DNA of 64,000 bases from Litsea cubeba (taxonomy: Eukaryota; Streptophyta; Magnoliopsida; Laurales; Lauraceae), in assembly GCA_012931725.1 (NCBI GenBank), contig CM022945.1, positions 16,381,382 through 16,445,381 on the forward strand. Reading direction: 5' to 3'. Of this stretch, positions 12,169 through 23,052 are shown in pieces. The stretch's first letter is position 1; each line of letters starts with the position of its first letter. The notes under the pieces were generated by a model. It did not search any database. It was not told where the DNA came from and saw nothing but the letters and a program-made list of their open reading frames with translations. The translations under genes were made by a program, and so were the position numbers.

Positions 12169-12180
12169 GCTCTGATACCA
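12169..12180 (-). promoter_or_regulatory. Primer binding site (initiator tRNA-Met type)
   Basis: On the - strand TGGTATCAGAGC directly abuts the 5' LTR. This 12-mer is the classic complement of the plant initiator tRNA-Met 3' end used by copia elements. Confidence 0.95.
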
Positions 12181-12491
12181 TGTCATTCTCTCAATTATAA
12201 ATGCGAGAATGAACGAGAGTTTTTGAAAAGATATTGTATTAATTTTTGTGTTTTCTCTTGGAGTATGATCACCAATATATAGGACATACATGCCTTTAAT
12301 CAAGGCTTTTACAAAGGAAACTAAATAAATTACATCAATCACTAATCTAATAAGGAAAGCAATCAATCACTAAATTATATACAGCATTGACCAAATCAAA
12401 TTCCAAATCCACGTGAGATGTATCTTGCTGGAATGGATTTATTGACTGGTGGGCCTTGGACCTCTTAATGGGTCTTGAGCCAAACTTAACA
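12181..12491 (-). repeat. 5' LTR of antisense copia
   Basis: 311 bp, aligned end to end with 7077-7389. Confidence 0.97.
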
Positions 12492-12496
12492 AAGGG
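12492..12496. repeat. Target site duplication AAGGG (right)
   Basis: Matches 7072-7076 exactly. Confidence 0.95.
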
Positions 12497-13340
12497 GAGG
12501 GGAAAGGGAAGCAAAGCAACAAGGCAAAGACACAAGAAAGGAAAAAAAGGCCCACACTCCAGGCTGAGAAGAGTATGAAGGACAGAGTAAGGCTTCATGA
12601 AATTTGGAAGAGCAGCTTCATCAGGAATGCTGAAGCAGGTCGGATTTATCTGACACTCCACTATGAGTAGACTAATACAACACCTTCGGCTCCTTATACT
12701 TCTGCCTGTGGGCCCAATTGCTAAAGTGGAGTGGATATCTTTCGAGGCACAATGAAACTCATCGAACTCCATTGTACATATTCACTGTTCTCCTCCTTAT
12801 ATCACCTGGCTCCCTCAATACTTTTCTCTTTGCTTCTTTACTCCCTCGTCTACATATTAAGCTCGAGGGCTACATTATGTGCACTTAAAGAGCTAAGAGC
12901 AGACATAGCCTGTAACCTATGGTTTTGCTAAATGAGAATGTGGTAATGGTTACCAATTTGTTAGTAAGATAGAGATTAATTCCCTTCTAATTAGTAATAA
13001 TTATTATTATTAACAAGACTATGATACTAATGGTTGCGCATTCATAATCCATATAGACTTGAGTTGGTGGTTTCTGAAAAGAAAAGATGATCCCTTTAAG
13101 CTAGCAAGATGAAGCATACCGATCTTAGAAAGGAACACAAGAATTATTAGGAGATATTACACATTGCTTTTTCTTAATTTTTAGGGATATTTATTACTGA
13201 GGAAATGTAGGAAATAAAAGTAGAAAACATAAGGAATTTCCTAGAATAGAATTAACTGTTTGTCCCTATGAGCACATATGTTACCGGGAAAACTTTCCCA
13301 TTTGGTATAGTAGATTCCTTGGAAGGTGATAACTAATAAG

Positions 13341-13480
13341 AGCCTGTAGCACAATTGGAAGGTGCTGACTGTCGCAACTACGAGGTAAGAGATTCAAGTC
13401 GAGTGTCGCATCCTAAAGGAAAAAGAACTTGGGTGGCAAATGGTGGGGCTGAGCAGTTAGCGAAACATGGAAATCAACTG
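13341..13480 (+). mobile_element. tRNA-derived SINE relic
   Basis: TAGCACAATTGG (13347-13358) fits a polymerase III A box and AGATTCAAGTCG (about 13389-13400) fits a B box at tRNA-like spacing. The cloverleaf-like head is followed by unrelated sequence. It does not fold as an intact tRNA, so a SINE head is more likely than a functional tRNA gene. Confidence 0.5.
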
Positions 13481-13898
13481 ATGCACTATTGCTGTTGATG
13501 TTTGAAGTTCCCCTTCTGTTATTTGCTTTAGACAGTTCTGTTAGATTTTTGATGAACTTCATTATCATTTCAATATACACATACAAGTATACAACTAATT
13601 CTGGTCACCTGAGTAACATTACAGCTGAAAGCCCATTTTTGGCTCATCAACCATGTACCCTCCTCCCCCCCTTCTCTCACTCCTTGCTCTCATTACCTTT
13701 GAATCTCCACCCAACTGAGATTTTGGATCTGAGATTTGGTGGGCCCCTTTCTAAACATAGCCCATCCTATCCCCACCAGGCTCATGTCCATGTGTGTGAA
13801 TTTTCATTGGTGGATCGAATTTGTTAGGCGATGTTTTTATTCGCTTGACATTTTTATATTTCTTGGATGGCTTATATCTTATTACTCATTTTTTGTAG

Positions 13899-14001
13899 GA
13901 CATGCTGATTAGCTTGAAGAAGTTGGTCATACAGCGTGCAAAAGTTACTGATTATGAGAATCTTGCTGATAAATTTGATGTAAAGATGCTCCGTGCTCTT
14001 G
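13899..14001 (+). CDS. Host gene, coding exon 2
   Basis: Acceptor TTTTTTGTAG precedes GACATGCTG and donor GGTATG follows. The 103-nt exon encodes DMLISLKKLVIQRAKVTDYE then NLADKFDVKMLRAL plus one base of a Gly codon. The predicted helix is amphipathic and Lys/Leu-rich. It joins exon 1 in phase 0 and exon 3 in phase 1. Confidence 0.82.
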
Positions 14002-14013
14002 GTATGTTTTACT

Positions 14014-14318
14014 TAAGGACATGTTTGTTTTATTTACTTCTAAAGCGTCAAATCACTGGAAAAAGGTAATCGTAAAGTGATGGTCAAGTACTCAAGTGAA
14101 CTTTCCCGTAAAGTATGATGTTTGTTTTTGTGTGGTAAAGTAATGGGCTATGGTCTGATAAAGTAAGCACTTTGCCTATCTTGTACAAGGTAATGTTTTT
14201 TGGCGGTTGGTAAAGTAATGGTGAAATTTTTGGGGGCTGGAAACTTTCCTTTCCTATTCGTCTTTACTGCACATCTTACTTTCCCACATGAAAAACAAAC
14301 ATTACCTAAAAGTTTTGC
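14014..14318. mobile_element. Candidate MITE
   Basis: About 300 bp are bounded by similar inverted ends: the left reads AGGACATGTTTGTTTT and the right, on the opposite strand, AGGTAATGTTTGTTTTT. Internal GGTAAAGTAATG motifs repeat. No clean target duplication was found, so this is tentative. Confidence 0.35.
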
Positions 14319-14326
14319 ATACTTGC

Positions 14327-14542
14327 TGTTATGAGACAAATTAGGACTTATTTGTAATTGCAATAGTTTCAGGGGCTTTGGCCGTTTGTAATGAGTCAAA
14401 AATCAATTTTTTAATAAATGGAGATGCTCGCCCCACTCGAGGGTTTGCGACAAATCTCTTTCTCCCATTCTCTCTTTCTTCCTTTTTCTCTCTTCTTTTT
14501 CTTTAGGGGTTTTCTGACATTTTCAACCATCTAGGGTTCCAA
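14327..14542 (+). repeat. 5' LTR of copia relic
   Basis: It starts TGTTATGAG and shares TTAGGACTTA, GTAATTGCAATAGTTTCAGG and AATAAATGGAGATG with the 3' copy, with small indels. TGGTTTTAGAGC at 14545-14556 resembles the Met primer site with two mismatches, which places the LTR end near 14542. Confidence 0.6.
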
Positions 14543-15241
14543 CTTGGTTTTAGAGCATACAATTCGATAGAAGACTGCGATAAGAAGAGATCTAATGTAG
14601 TGGAATTAGAAAATCTACCAGGTTTTTATATGTAATTTATTTCTAGCCGACTTGTGTGTAAGGAGTCAATTGGTTATTTGTGTTCGACATTCCCAAATCG
14701 ACACGCTACTGTGTTTGGAAGTTCTGTTTGTTTGTGGTTGCATCCTCTAGTACACATCAAAAGTAGTTTCAACAGTTTTTTGAAGAGTAGGAGACTGGCC
14801 GACAAGTTCAGTGTGTTTGACAACCCTATTCTTGGAGTATTTGTGATTGGTAGTCCACTATACTTGCCTTCTTGGAGTATTTGAACGTTTATTTACAGCA
14901 GAAGCCTTCGGCTTATTCTATAGCAGCCCTCTCTTTAGTTCGACAGGTAGTGGTGACTCTTCAAAAGGTTGGGCAGTTCTCTAACATGTGAAAATGTTGT
15001 TTCTCCTGTTCCTAGTCTATGATTAAAATCAAGTTTACATAAAATTGAAGTCAGTGGTACCAAATTTTTGAAGGGAACCTCTTTCGTATTTGGGTGCTTG
15101 TATATGCATCCAAATTTGTCTTATCTGATTTGTCAAAGAAAAATCAGGCAAATCAGATTGTATAAGCATTAATTAAGGAGTGATTTGTGGTAGAGGATTG
15201 TTCTTCTTCCAAAAGGGAGTGATTTAAGTTTTTGCTCTGGA

Positions 15242-16225
15242 ATGGAGTCTAAGCAATAGAGTGAGAGTTCTCTACCTTCTTATCAACTACTTCCTAGTGT
15301 TGTTAACCCAAATACAAGGATTACTCCAAGTCTTTTTAATGGTGATGACTATAAAGATTGGGCCCATTTAGCCAGAATGGCCATTGTAGGATAAAAAAGA
15401 CTTGGTTACATTGATGGAAGTATTCAGTAACCGGAAAAGAAGGATCCAAAATATTCAGATTGGGTTTCTAAAAATATACTAGTGATGAACTACATCCTGA
15501 ATTCAACCGAAGAGAGTATTGCGGGAAGTTTCGAATATTCTGACATTGGTAAGGAACTTTGGGACTCCATTGAGGCAACTTATGCCCAGCTATCACTAGG
15601 CCATATATCTACTATGCTATCAGTTTGGTTAGCCAGTTCTTGCATGCTTTAGAATAGATCATTTGGCTGCCGTTCAAAGAATTATTAAGCTCTTAAAAGC
15701 GTCATCAGGTCAGGGAATCTTATATAAATCACAGGTGCATGTAAGAACATAAGCCTATACTGATGCCGATTTGGGCTAGGTCCAAGACAGACAGAAAATC
15801 TACTATAGGAGACTATATGATGGTTGGGGAAAATATTGATTCTGTTAATATTAAAAAGCAAGCAATTACGGAAAAATCAAGTGTTGAAGCTGAATATCGG
15901 GTTTTGGCCCATAGATGCTGTGAATTGATGTGGCTGAGAATATTGTTAGAGGAAATAGGGTTCAAGTAAGGTGGGCCCAGGTTTTGTATTCTAACAGTAC
16001 TTAAGCAATGAAATTAGCCAAGAATTCAATATATTATGAAAAAACAAAGCATGTAGAAGTTGATTGCTATTTGCCACTTCATCAGAGAGGGTCGAAAAAA
16101 GGGATGTGGTGCTCATATATACAAGTACCGAAGAACGAGTTGCAGATTTTGTTACAAAAGCAGTCAACAAGAGATAGTTAAATGATGCTGTCCAAGCTGG
16201 GCATAGTAAATATATATGCACCAAC
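15242..16225 (+). pseudogene. copia gag-RNase H remnant with large internal deletion
   Basis: From the ATG at 15242, a Gag N terminus reads SLFNGDDYKDWAHLARMAI and continues to KELWDSIEATYAQ (about 15597). The next bases read, in another frame, as RT C terminus (R-P-Y-I-Y-YAISLVSQF) and then RNase H (SSVEAEYRVLAHRCCELMWL, about 15877-15940). Gag C terminus, protease, integrase and the RT palm are absent, a loss of roughly 3 kb. Several stops and frameshifts follow. Confidence 0.75.
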
Positions 16226-16236
16226 TTGAGGGGGAG

Positions 16237-16366
16237 TGTTATATGTTAGATTAGGACTTACTTGTAATTCCAATAGTTTCAGGGGCTCTTATGTAATTAA
16301 TAGAAATTACAGGGTTTTTTTTGTAATTAATATTTTTTTAATAAAATAGAGATGGTCACCCCATGT
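16237..16366 (+). repeat. 3' LTR (shortened) of copia relic
   Basis: It begins TGTTATATG directly after a CTTGAGGGGGAG purine tract (16225-16236). Homology to the 5' copy fades after about 16366, so the 3' portion is truncated or replaced. Confidence 0.6.
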
Positions 16367-16464
16367 TTGTTATCCTGAGAATTCATGTTTGGGTTGTGGC
16401 AAAATCTTACCTTGGCTGTCAACCTGCCTAATGTAGCCCTCCTTTACCCGGGCTTGGGACCGAC

Positions 16465-16800
16465 GGTTAAAAGTAAGAAGGATAAAATTAGAAATGAGCG
16501 CTTCTGAGAGCATTTAGAGGTAGCACCAATAAGGAGTTAATTAGAGAAAGCCGTTTGAGATGGTTTGGGCATATCTAGCGCCAACTGGCAATGGCTTTGG
16601 TATGAAAATTTTGGCTATGTAAGTTGATGGAACACCTAGGGGAAGGATTAGGCCGAAGAGGATGTGGATGGAGGTAGTAAAATCAGATCTGAAGAAGTGA
16701 AACTTATCTTAGGATTTGACTCATGATAGATTGGAATGGAGAAACATAATTCATGTAGCCGAACCCAACATAGTTGGGACAAGGGTTGGAGATGGTCGCA
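16465..16800 (+). mobile_element. RTE-type LINE, 3' end of ORF2
   Basis: Across frames it reads IRNERFREHLEVAPI, then ESRLRWFGHI, then GR-RPKRMWMEVVKSDLKK, then DRLEWRNIIHVAEPN, the conserved C terminus of plant RTE ORF2. It ends in the GTTGGGACAAGG block without a long simple tail. Stops break the frame. Confidence 0.8.
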
Positions 16801-19285
16801 TCACTCTAGGGTATGCTTCAAATATCTTTCTCCCTCTACTTTTTTTTTTTTTTTTTTACACTTTTCCAACCAAGACCCTAGATCTGACCCAATCTAGGGT
16901 TCCACCTCTTGCCACTTTTTTCTTTTTTGAATGGGATAATAAAGGGAATCTGACTATACTGACAAAAGAAAAAAAAATCTGACTGAAAATGAAAAGTTTC
17001 CTTTAGACATTCATTTGAAGCTTAGAACCATCAACCTAACAACTATATTTTTCATGATGTTTCCATCTGTTAAAGATCATTCTTCCTCTCCGCATTTTTG
17101 TGATGAATTTTGGGTCAACTGGTATCTCTTCAGAGTATTGTATTACCTGGAAAGTGATGACATCTTGCAAGTGGACTAGTCCTTCATCATTGACTCTAGG
17201 ACTACAGGGAGGAGGCTGCCCATATGAAACGCAAATTGCGATCTTCTTGTAGGTGTTTTTTGTAGAATGAAAAATAGCCCCTTGTATAGTGGGTTTTCTT
17301 TTCCAGGTTCTGTTTCTATAGAGGCATTGTATCTTCCTATAATCTCATCACATAATCAAGTGGCAGAATTTAGGGATAATTTATTCACAGGCTGTAGGCA
17401 GCTTCCTTTTAGGAGATCAATTATCTCCAATGTTCTTTGTTTAGATGACATGTTCCAGCATGGAGGTATGGGCTCAACTAGGAGATAAGCTCTTTTGGGG
17501 TGTAGATTGTTGGTAAAATAGAGTGAGATCCAGGAAAAGCTTATGTGACTATGTGAGGATCATGCTGAATTGGATTTTATCTACAAGGACTATTTAGGAT
17601 TTCTTTATTAGCTTTTCCCCTTTTTTCCTAAAATAGAATATTGGCATTTTAAACTAGGTGAAAGATTTTTGGATAGGGTTGTTCATTGGCTCTTGAGCCC
17701 ATATCACACTCGGAAGGTGCTCATTTTTGCAACCTCGTTTAGCTCATGTTACCCTTAAAATAGTTTTTAAAAAAAGCTTCATTGGCTATCGTGAATAGAT
17801 ATGATTACATAGTGGGCAATGTGTCTATCCTATCCTGCACTTTATCCTTGCTATATCTGGGTATCATGCTGATGACTATAATGACTTGTGCCAATTTCTT
17901 GATTATCAACCTATGTTGTCTATTTTCTCCATTTGCTACCAGTGCTTCCTGATAGAGGTTCATTTATGGCAGGTGTAGACTCTGGGTCTCCAAAATCCAA
18001 TTCTAAAACTTAACTGATGCCTGTTTCCCATTGTCCCGTTAAAAGTGCTGGTTTAGAAGTGCTGGGATGACTTTGGATAAAACCTGTTTACTGTTAGTAC
18101 ATGCAATTTTGGGGTCACGTGTTTATTAACATCTTATCTATATAACTTGGCATTTAGATCAAGAAGGCCCTAGCGACCTATGCATAAGGTAATGAGAAAA
18201 TGATCTTTCTTGTGGAAGGCAAGGAATGGGAGAAGTTTGCCAGAAAAAAAAACTTTTAAAATTATATGAGATTTTCTTCTGTAGTTGCAACAGCTGTTGT
18301 TTGCTAATCATTGCACTAAATTAGGGGAAAAAACTGCCTTCGAAGTGTGTTATTTGGACTGGATTCAGAAAAATTAAAATAAGCAGCTTTATGTTGGATG
18401 CACCCCAGAAACTTTGTAGGGAACTGTGACATAATGTTTGGAGCCTTGGTTTTGTGTGACATGTCTTTTTGCTGGAATCTACAGATATTATAGCACAAGT
18501 CGTCAACCTTGGGTGATATTTCCTTGAGGGCAACTGTTATTTATTTATTTATTTATTTTTGGGATGACGGTGAAATTCTTTGAGGGCAACTGTTAAGCTA
18601 AATTGGCTGAAATTATTTGGTTTGGTTAGTTTACCGAATTGAACCACCTTCACAAAACCATTGTCCGAAATCTAGGTAGTTTTGTCAAAATGTATGTTTC
18701 AGTTTCAAATTCATTGATCCAAAACAGGCCAAAATTCCTAATTTCAGCCAAATCCCTTGCATTTTTTGTTCAATTCTAATTTTATTTACAAAATGTCCTC
18801 CGTTGGGGGCAAATCATCAAGGTCGTTTCTAGTCTCTTGTGAATGGAGAAGGGATTTTGGCACCCCTTGAAACCCAAGATTTACATATTTATATCATTGG
18901 GATTTATTTTACTAAGGTGATGCCTACATTTTAACTTAAATATATAGTTTGTCTAACTTTCTACCTTTTTTCAAGTAATATTTCTTTTGAAATAGAACCC
19001 CAAAATGCCAAATCAGCCAAAATGTTTAAAATTGGAGTCAAACTGAAATAGCGCCAGGAATGAAATTGACAACCACGGTGCCAACTGATCAAAACAGTTC
19101 TAAACCTCATCCAGAATTACCTTATACTTCGAGGCTGAAATGAAGAGCCTAAACATACTTGGTTCTGAAACTAGTAAAAGGTTTCTGTTTCTGCTACGCT
19201 TCAGCTGATGTAATAGAAACAAATATGCATTTTATTAGATATACTAAAAATAATTGATGTTTATCTAAAGGTTTCTTTTTTTCAG

Positions 19286-19464
19286 GAGTTATTTTACTGG
19301 AATACATCAGAGAACGTGTCAAGAATTCTTCGGCCTTTTCAAGTATGCCTGAGGCTTCTACGATTTTAAATGATTGCAATTTGTTAAGGATCATGAAGGC
19401 GGCGGAAGTTCAAGACACAGTGGCAAGAACTGGTGCCTCTTTGAAAAGGAAAAGAACGAGATGA
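19286..19464 (+). CDS. Host gene, coding exon 3 and stop
   Basis: Acceptor TTTTTTTCAG precedes GAGTTATT. Completing the Gly codon split from exon 2, it encodes VILLEYIRERVKNSSAFSSM and so on to a C-terminal SLKRKRTR and TGA at 19462-19464. The frame is open throughout. The basic tail could be a nuclear signal. A 3' UTR should follow, but I see no certain polyadenylation site. Confidence 0.82.
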
Positions 19465-20432
19465 ATATTAATTGCAGTCTGTTGTGTGCAACAAGTGATT
19501 GTTCTGTTTGTGTCTTTCTTGCTATTTTATGAGAAAATTGGACGACATTGTTACCATCCATTTAAGAAATGCAAGGGTGATTTGTGGTGAGATCCTTTGC
19601 CCAAAGTTAGAGAAGAATTAACGGTCAATCAGAAAGGGGCCATGTGGAATATAGATGCAGTTAATTAGCCGCACTAGGTAGGGCGGTTTGTGGGTGTATA
19701 TCTACACCATTATTTATTTCTATGTGATTTAAGGCAAAAACATTTTGGCTATGTCATTGCCTTACATTGAATGGTTAGAAATTACAGGCAGGGCTGATGT
19801 TTGGCCCTTCATCTCTACAAACCATTCACCTACCTGGTGGGGTCAAGAACAACACATGCATGCTACCTGGTGCCTGTAGGGGGGCCGTACTCTATTAAAA
19901 TGGGGACCGACAGGCGGGCAGCATTTTTTGATAACAAATGCGGGCCATTGGAAATTGTTTTAACATCATGACATATACAAGGCAATCAAAACACCAGACT
20001 ATGTATCAAGGAATAAGGATTACTCCTTAACTGGACAACCAGATCACTATGACCAACTGTAACCTTGATTAATTGTACGTCGATTAACGCCCTTTCTCTA
20101 TAAATTCTCTGACAATACCCCTTTAATGAAATTCTACAGGTTTGTCTGAGACTCGCGGTGGGAAGACATACCAAGTATTTATTAATGTACGAAGGTATCC
20201 ATCAACAGACAATAACACTGGTGTTTCGGAATGTACAGAATTTAATGTGTTAAAATTTGACCATGTGTTTGTTAATGTGTCACTAATTTTTGTTTGGACT
20301 ATCAATTTCAAAGTTTTAGATGGGTAATGGAATAAGTCTCATATTTTAAGATGATTAATTAACACATAATGTTCACATTCTGTGGGCCATTGCCCAACGA
20401 CATACCCATATTTTACATGATATGATAATCCG
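19465..20432. other. Intergenic, no feature identified
   Basis: This is the host 3' flank, AT-rich with a short GC-rich patch at 19875-19920. Short open frames here have no recognisable product. Confidence 0.5.
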
Positions 20433-20621
20433 CAAGGGCAGACTCAGGAAACTCAACTTGGGGGGCTCTATGTAAAAGATATATTGGGGGAAGGGGCAAA
20501 TGTTAAAAAAAAAAAACACGGACTTTTAGAATTTGCAAGGGGGTTTTAAAAAGTCTTACCTTGTTTCAGGTATGGGTGGAGGCTTCAGCTCCCAGACCCA
20601 TGTACCTAATCCGCCCCTATG
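20433..20621. mobile_element. Candidate hAT-type MITE
   Basis: The left end reads CAAGGGCAGACTCAGG and the right end, on the other strand, CATAGGGGCGGATTAGG, both resembling the common plant hAT terminus with GGGGCGGA. The flanks do not show a matching 8-bp duplication. Confidence 0.35.
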
Positions 20622-20799
20622 ACGAGGTCGAATCACGCATGCTATAAGTTGGTCTCCTTGAGTATTCTTCAACTCATAAAATTCAAAATAGAATTTACAA
20701 CTGGAAAAGGTCAATGCTTTCTCAGGTGGCCGCAAGATCCGTGTTCTTCCATCCCAAATTATTGGATTGCTTTTTATAACTGAACCTCAAAAGCTAGGC

Positions 20800-22200
20800 A
20801 GCAAATGCAACCCATGATGAACCAGTTTCTTTGGAAAGGAAAAGGATACAGGAAAATAGATCCCTGATATCAATTCCTTGGAATGCGATTACATTAACAA
20901 AAGTATTTGTGGAATTAGGAATACTAACTATTGAGTATCAATCAAAAGCTTTTCATGTTTATCTCATTGGTCCCCTTAGCCAAAATTGCTGGTGTGCTAA
21001 AATCATGTCAGGGAAGTCTATGGGGGGTAAAAAATCACAAATTGCTCATTAAAAAATATTGACTCGCTTTCCTGGAAAATGTTGATGGGTTATAAGGACC
21101 AATGGTAGGCGGGTCGTCGGAAATGGCCAGCTTATAAATACTTTAGATGACCTTTGGACCCCAGAGTTGGGCAAACTTCAGGATATACTAGCTATGTAGA
21201 CCAAAGCAATATTCCAATTTTGGTTAAAGATATTCTTCTACAAAACAACAATGATGATGATCTTCTTTGGTATGAGGCGAAACAACGACAATTATAGGAG
21301 GTTGAGATGCACCATGCTGGGACCTGAATTCTGCAGGTACTAGCTCTCTTAAAGATATTTACAAAACCATTATGCCAGTTTCCATGGATCCACCTTGGAA
21401 TAATATATGAAACCTCTCCCTCCCCTCAAAAATCAAAATGTTCACCTGGAGACTTCTTAGAGGATGATTGATGATAGCCCATTGTCTTCATGCTTAGCAA
21501 ATCCTGAATTCTTATAATACTTGTGCATGTTGTCGCGATTTTGCTGAAACCAATCATCACTTGTTAATATCTTGCCAATTCACTAAGCTGATGGTATTAA
21601 CATCAGAGTCTCTTGAGTCATTAGAAAGCGACCCACTTCGTTTGAAACATTTAGCCCATATGTGGTTCTGGGATTCATAGACCTCTGATTGTGCATTCGG
21701 GATGGTAGTGGCCTGTAATATTTGGAAGCCTAGAAATGATTATATATTTAACAAGCTTTCTCCACACCCGCAGGCTATTGTGATTAGATTGTTGAACTTC
21801 ATCCATCACTGGCCAATATTCTTAGACGCATCAGACAAGCAAAACAATATCCCCCAACTCTGGTCAGCACCCCCACCACAATTTATTAAACTCAACATAT
21901 GATGGGTCTTTCCTCCAAAGGGATCTGCCATCAGGGGTTGGAGGGATACTTAGAAATTCTGTTGGATACATAGTTCAGGCCCATTCCAAGTAGATTCAGG
22001 CTTCCACTCCGCTACAGGCAGAGCTTGAACCTCTTGTCAAAGGTATTTCCATCTGCAGCCTATCAAGGCTTTCAAAATGTACTAATAGAAGGTGACTCAT
22101 GACTCACTATAATGAGTGCGCCGGAACAAGTCCCTTCTATGTCATTCATGGAAACTAATGAAGCTCTGGAAATCCATCAAAAGGCTCCTTAATAGTCTCC
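20800..22200 (+). pseudogene. L1 ORF2 C-terminal pseudogene (zf-RVT and RNase H)
   Basis: NQFLWKGKG (about 20822) matches the L1 region after the RT. SLKDIYKTIMPV and NLSLPSKIKMFTWRLL then CACCRDFAETNHHLL (about 21340-21570) are the zinc-binding reverse-transcriptase domain. NIWKPRNDYIFN (about 21720) leads to KLNI then, one base later, DGSFLQRDLPSGVGGILRNS (about 21890-21960), the RNase H start. Multiple stops and shifts make it non-functional. Confidence 0.75.
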
Positions 22201-22209
22201 ATGCATTCT

Positions 22210-22670
22210 TGGAAAGTCTCTTTTTTGTAGACGAGAATTGAATCAGGTGGCTCACTACTTAGCCAAAATCAAACCATCATTTCGAATGATATTCATTGAT
22301 TCGTTACCTTTTCACATTCAACAGATATATGGAAAGTCTCTTCTTGTAGACGAGAATGTAATCAAGTGTCTCACTACCTTGCCAAAATCAATCACCATTT
22401 TGAATGATGTTCATTGATTCATTATCTTTTCAAATCCAGCAGATATATGAACAGGAAGTCCGATCTGACCACAAAGATACAGCAGGTCTCCAGTGGCTAG
22501 TAGAGATGAAGCTCAAGAGGAAAGTGTTTTGTTGAATCCTGGGGACAGTTTCAGTTTCGATGTAAATAGCTTTGTAACATATCAGGGGGGTAGTTATCTT
22601 AGGTTGAGCTTTTTGACAGCTTGATGTAACATTCTCTTGTAGACGAGAATGTAATCAAGTGTATCACTAA
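22210..22670 (+). repeat. Tandem repeats in L1 3' tail
   Basis: The segment with CTTGTAGACGAGAAT, then CACTACCTTGCCAAAATC, then GATATTCATTGATTC occurs as a short copy (about 22215-22325), a full copy (about 22330-22620) and a third copy that starts at 22631 and continues at 62851. Copies 2 and 3 share the AGAGGAAAGTGTTTTGTTGA and GTAACATATCAGGGG stretches. Confidence 0.8.
22666..22670. repeat. Left target duplication of Tekay-like LTR (ACTAA)
   Basis: ACTAA precedes the LTR and ACTAC follows at 62851-62855. The uninterrupted L1 repeat at about 22365 reads CACTACC, so ACTAC is the original target and the left copy carries one change. Confidence 0.7.
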
Positions 22671-22996
22671 TGTAAGGTCTCGACCTTTAATACCATGATT
22701 ATTGCTAATTAATTGCATTTTAGGTAATTAAGTGGGATTAAGTCTAAGCGGCTCCGATTTACTGTTTGAGTCATGGGTACGAAGTTTCTAATGGTTCTGA
22801 GTTTGTTTGGGTCCAGTAGGGGAGTAGTTTGCAATTTTTGAGAGTTTTTAAGGATTTTTTTTGTAAATTCATACTTTTAAAATTATAATTTCCTTAACTT
22901 TTTCCTTTAGTTGCATTTCGATCCGACCTATTGAAGACCCCCAAATCTTGAGCCATAGAAGACCAAGGACTAAACTGTAATTTTGGTAACCCATCT

Positions 22997-23005
22997 CCAA
23001 ATAAA
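22997..23005. repeat. MULE target site duplication CCAAATAAA (left)
   Basis: The identical 9-mer is at 57060-57068; 9 bp is the standard Mutator duplication. Confidence 0.95.
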
Positions 23006-23052
23006 GAGTGTTGCTACCTGCACACTGGGATTTTCTCTCTACACACTACAGT
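23006..23052 (+). repeat. MULE left terminal inverted repeat
   Basis: It pairs with 57013-57059. Similarity is strong for about 20 bp, then weaker to about 45 bp (TTTT-CTCTC-ACA-ACT). Farther in, similar CTACACGC/CTACGCACTGCG blocks at about 23154 and 56900-56935 suggest a longer, decayed repeat. Confidence 0.85.

Larger units (their letters stand above)
7077..12491 (-). mobile_element. Complete Ty1/copia retrotransposon, antisense in host intron 1
   Basis: The 5.4-kb element has two LTRs about 98% identical by eye (7077-7389, 12181-12491), 5-bp duplications, an initiator-tRNA-Met primer site, a purine tract, and gag-protease-integrase-RT-RNase H on the - strand. It is structurally complete but its reading frame is broken by stops and about three frameshifts, so it must have been mobilised in trans or decayed after insertion. 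The antisense orientation relative to the host gene keeps its polyadenylation signals off the gene's strand. Confidence 0.97.
3846..13898 (+). other. Host gene intron 1, 10.05 kb, filled with transposons
   Basis: The intron runs from donor GTAAGA to acceptor TTTTTTGTAG. It holds an RTE LINE tail (about 4475-4665), a non-autonomous hAT-type element (5020-6068), a 5.4-kb antisense copia element (7077-12491) and a SINE (about 13341-13480). Stretches 3846-4470, 4670-5010, 6080-7070, 12500-13335 and 13480-13898 are AT-rich with no gene or clear repeat that I can identify; short open frames there are not supported. Positions 5700-5735 hold a T/A-rich simple repeat. Confidence 0.75.
14327..16366 (+). 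mobile_element. Internally deleted copia relic in intron 2
   Basis: A 5' LTR-like segment begins TGTTATGAGACAAATTAGG (14327) and a shorter related segment begins TGTTATATGTTAGATTAGG (16237). Between them lie a degenerate primer site, a gag start and the C-terminal RT/RNase H region, with everything else missing. Confidence 0.75.
14002..19285 (+). other. Host gene intron 2, 5.28 kb
   Basis: The intron runs from donor GTATGT to acceptor TTTTTTTCAG. It holds a candidate MITE (about 14014-14318), an internally deleted copia relic (14327-16366) and an RTE LINE tail (about 16465-16800). From 16810 to 19285 I see only AT-rich sequence, including a (TTTA)n tract at 18538-18560, and no supported gene. 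Confidence 0.75.
20740..22670 (+). mobile_element. Plant L1 LINE relic, 3' portion (left part)
   Basis: The order is the FLWKGKG region, the zf-RVT zone and the RNase H domain of L1 ORF2, followed by a repeated 3' tail. It is interrupted at 22670 by the Tekay-like LTR and resumes at 62851. The 5' limit is approximate because the start is decayed. Confidence 0.75.
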
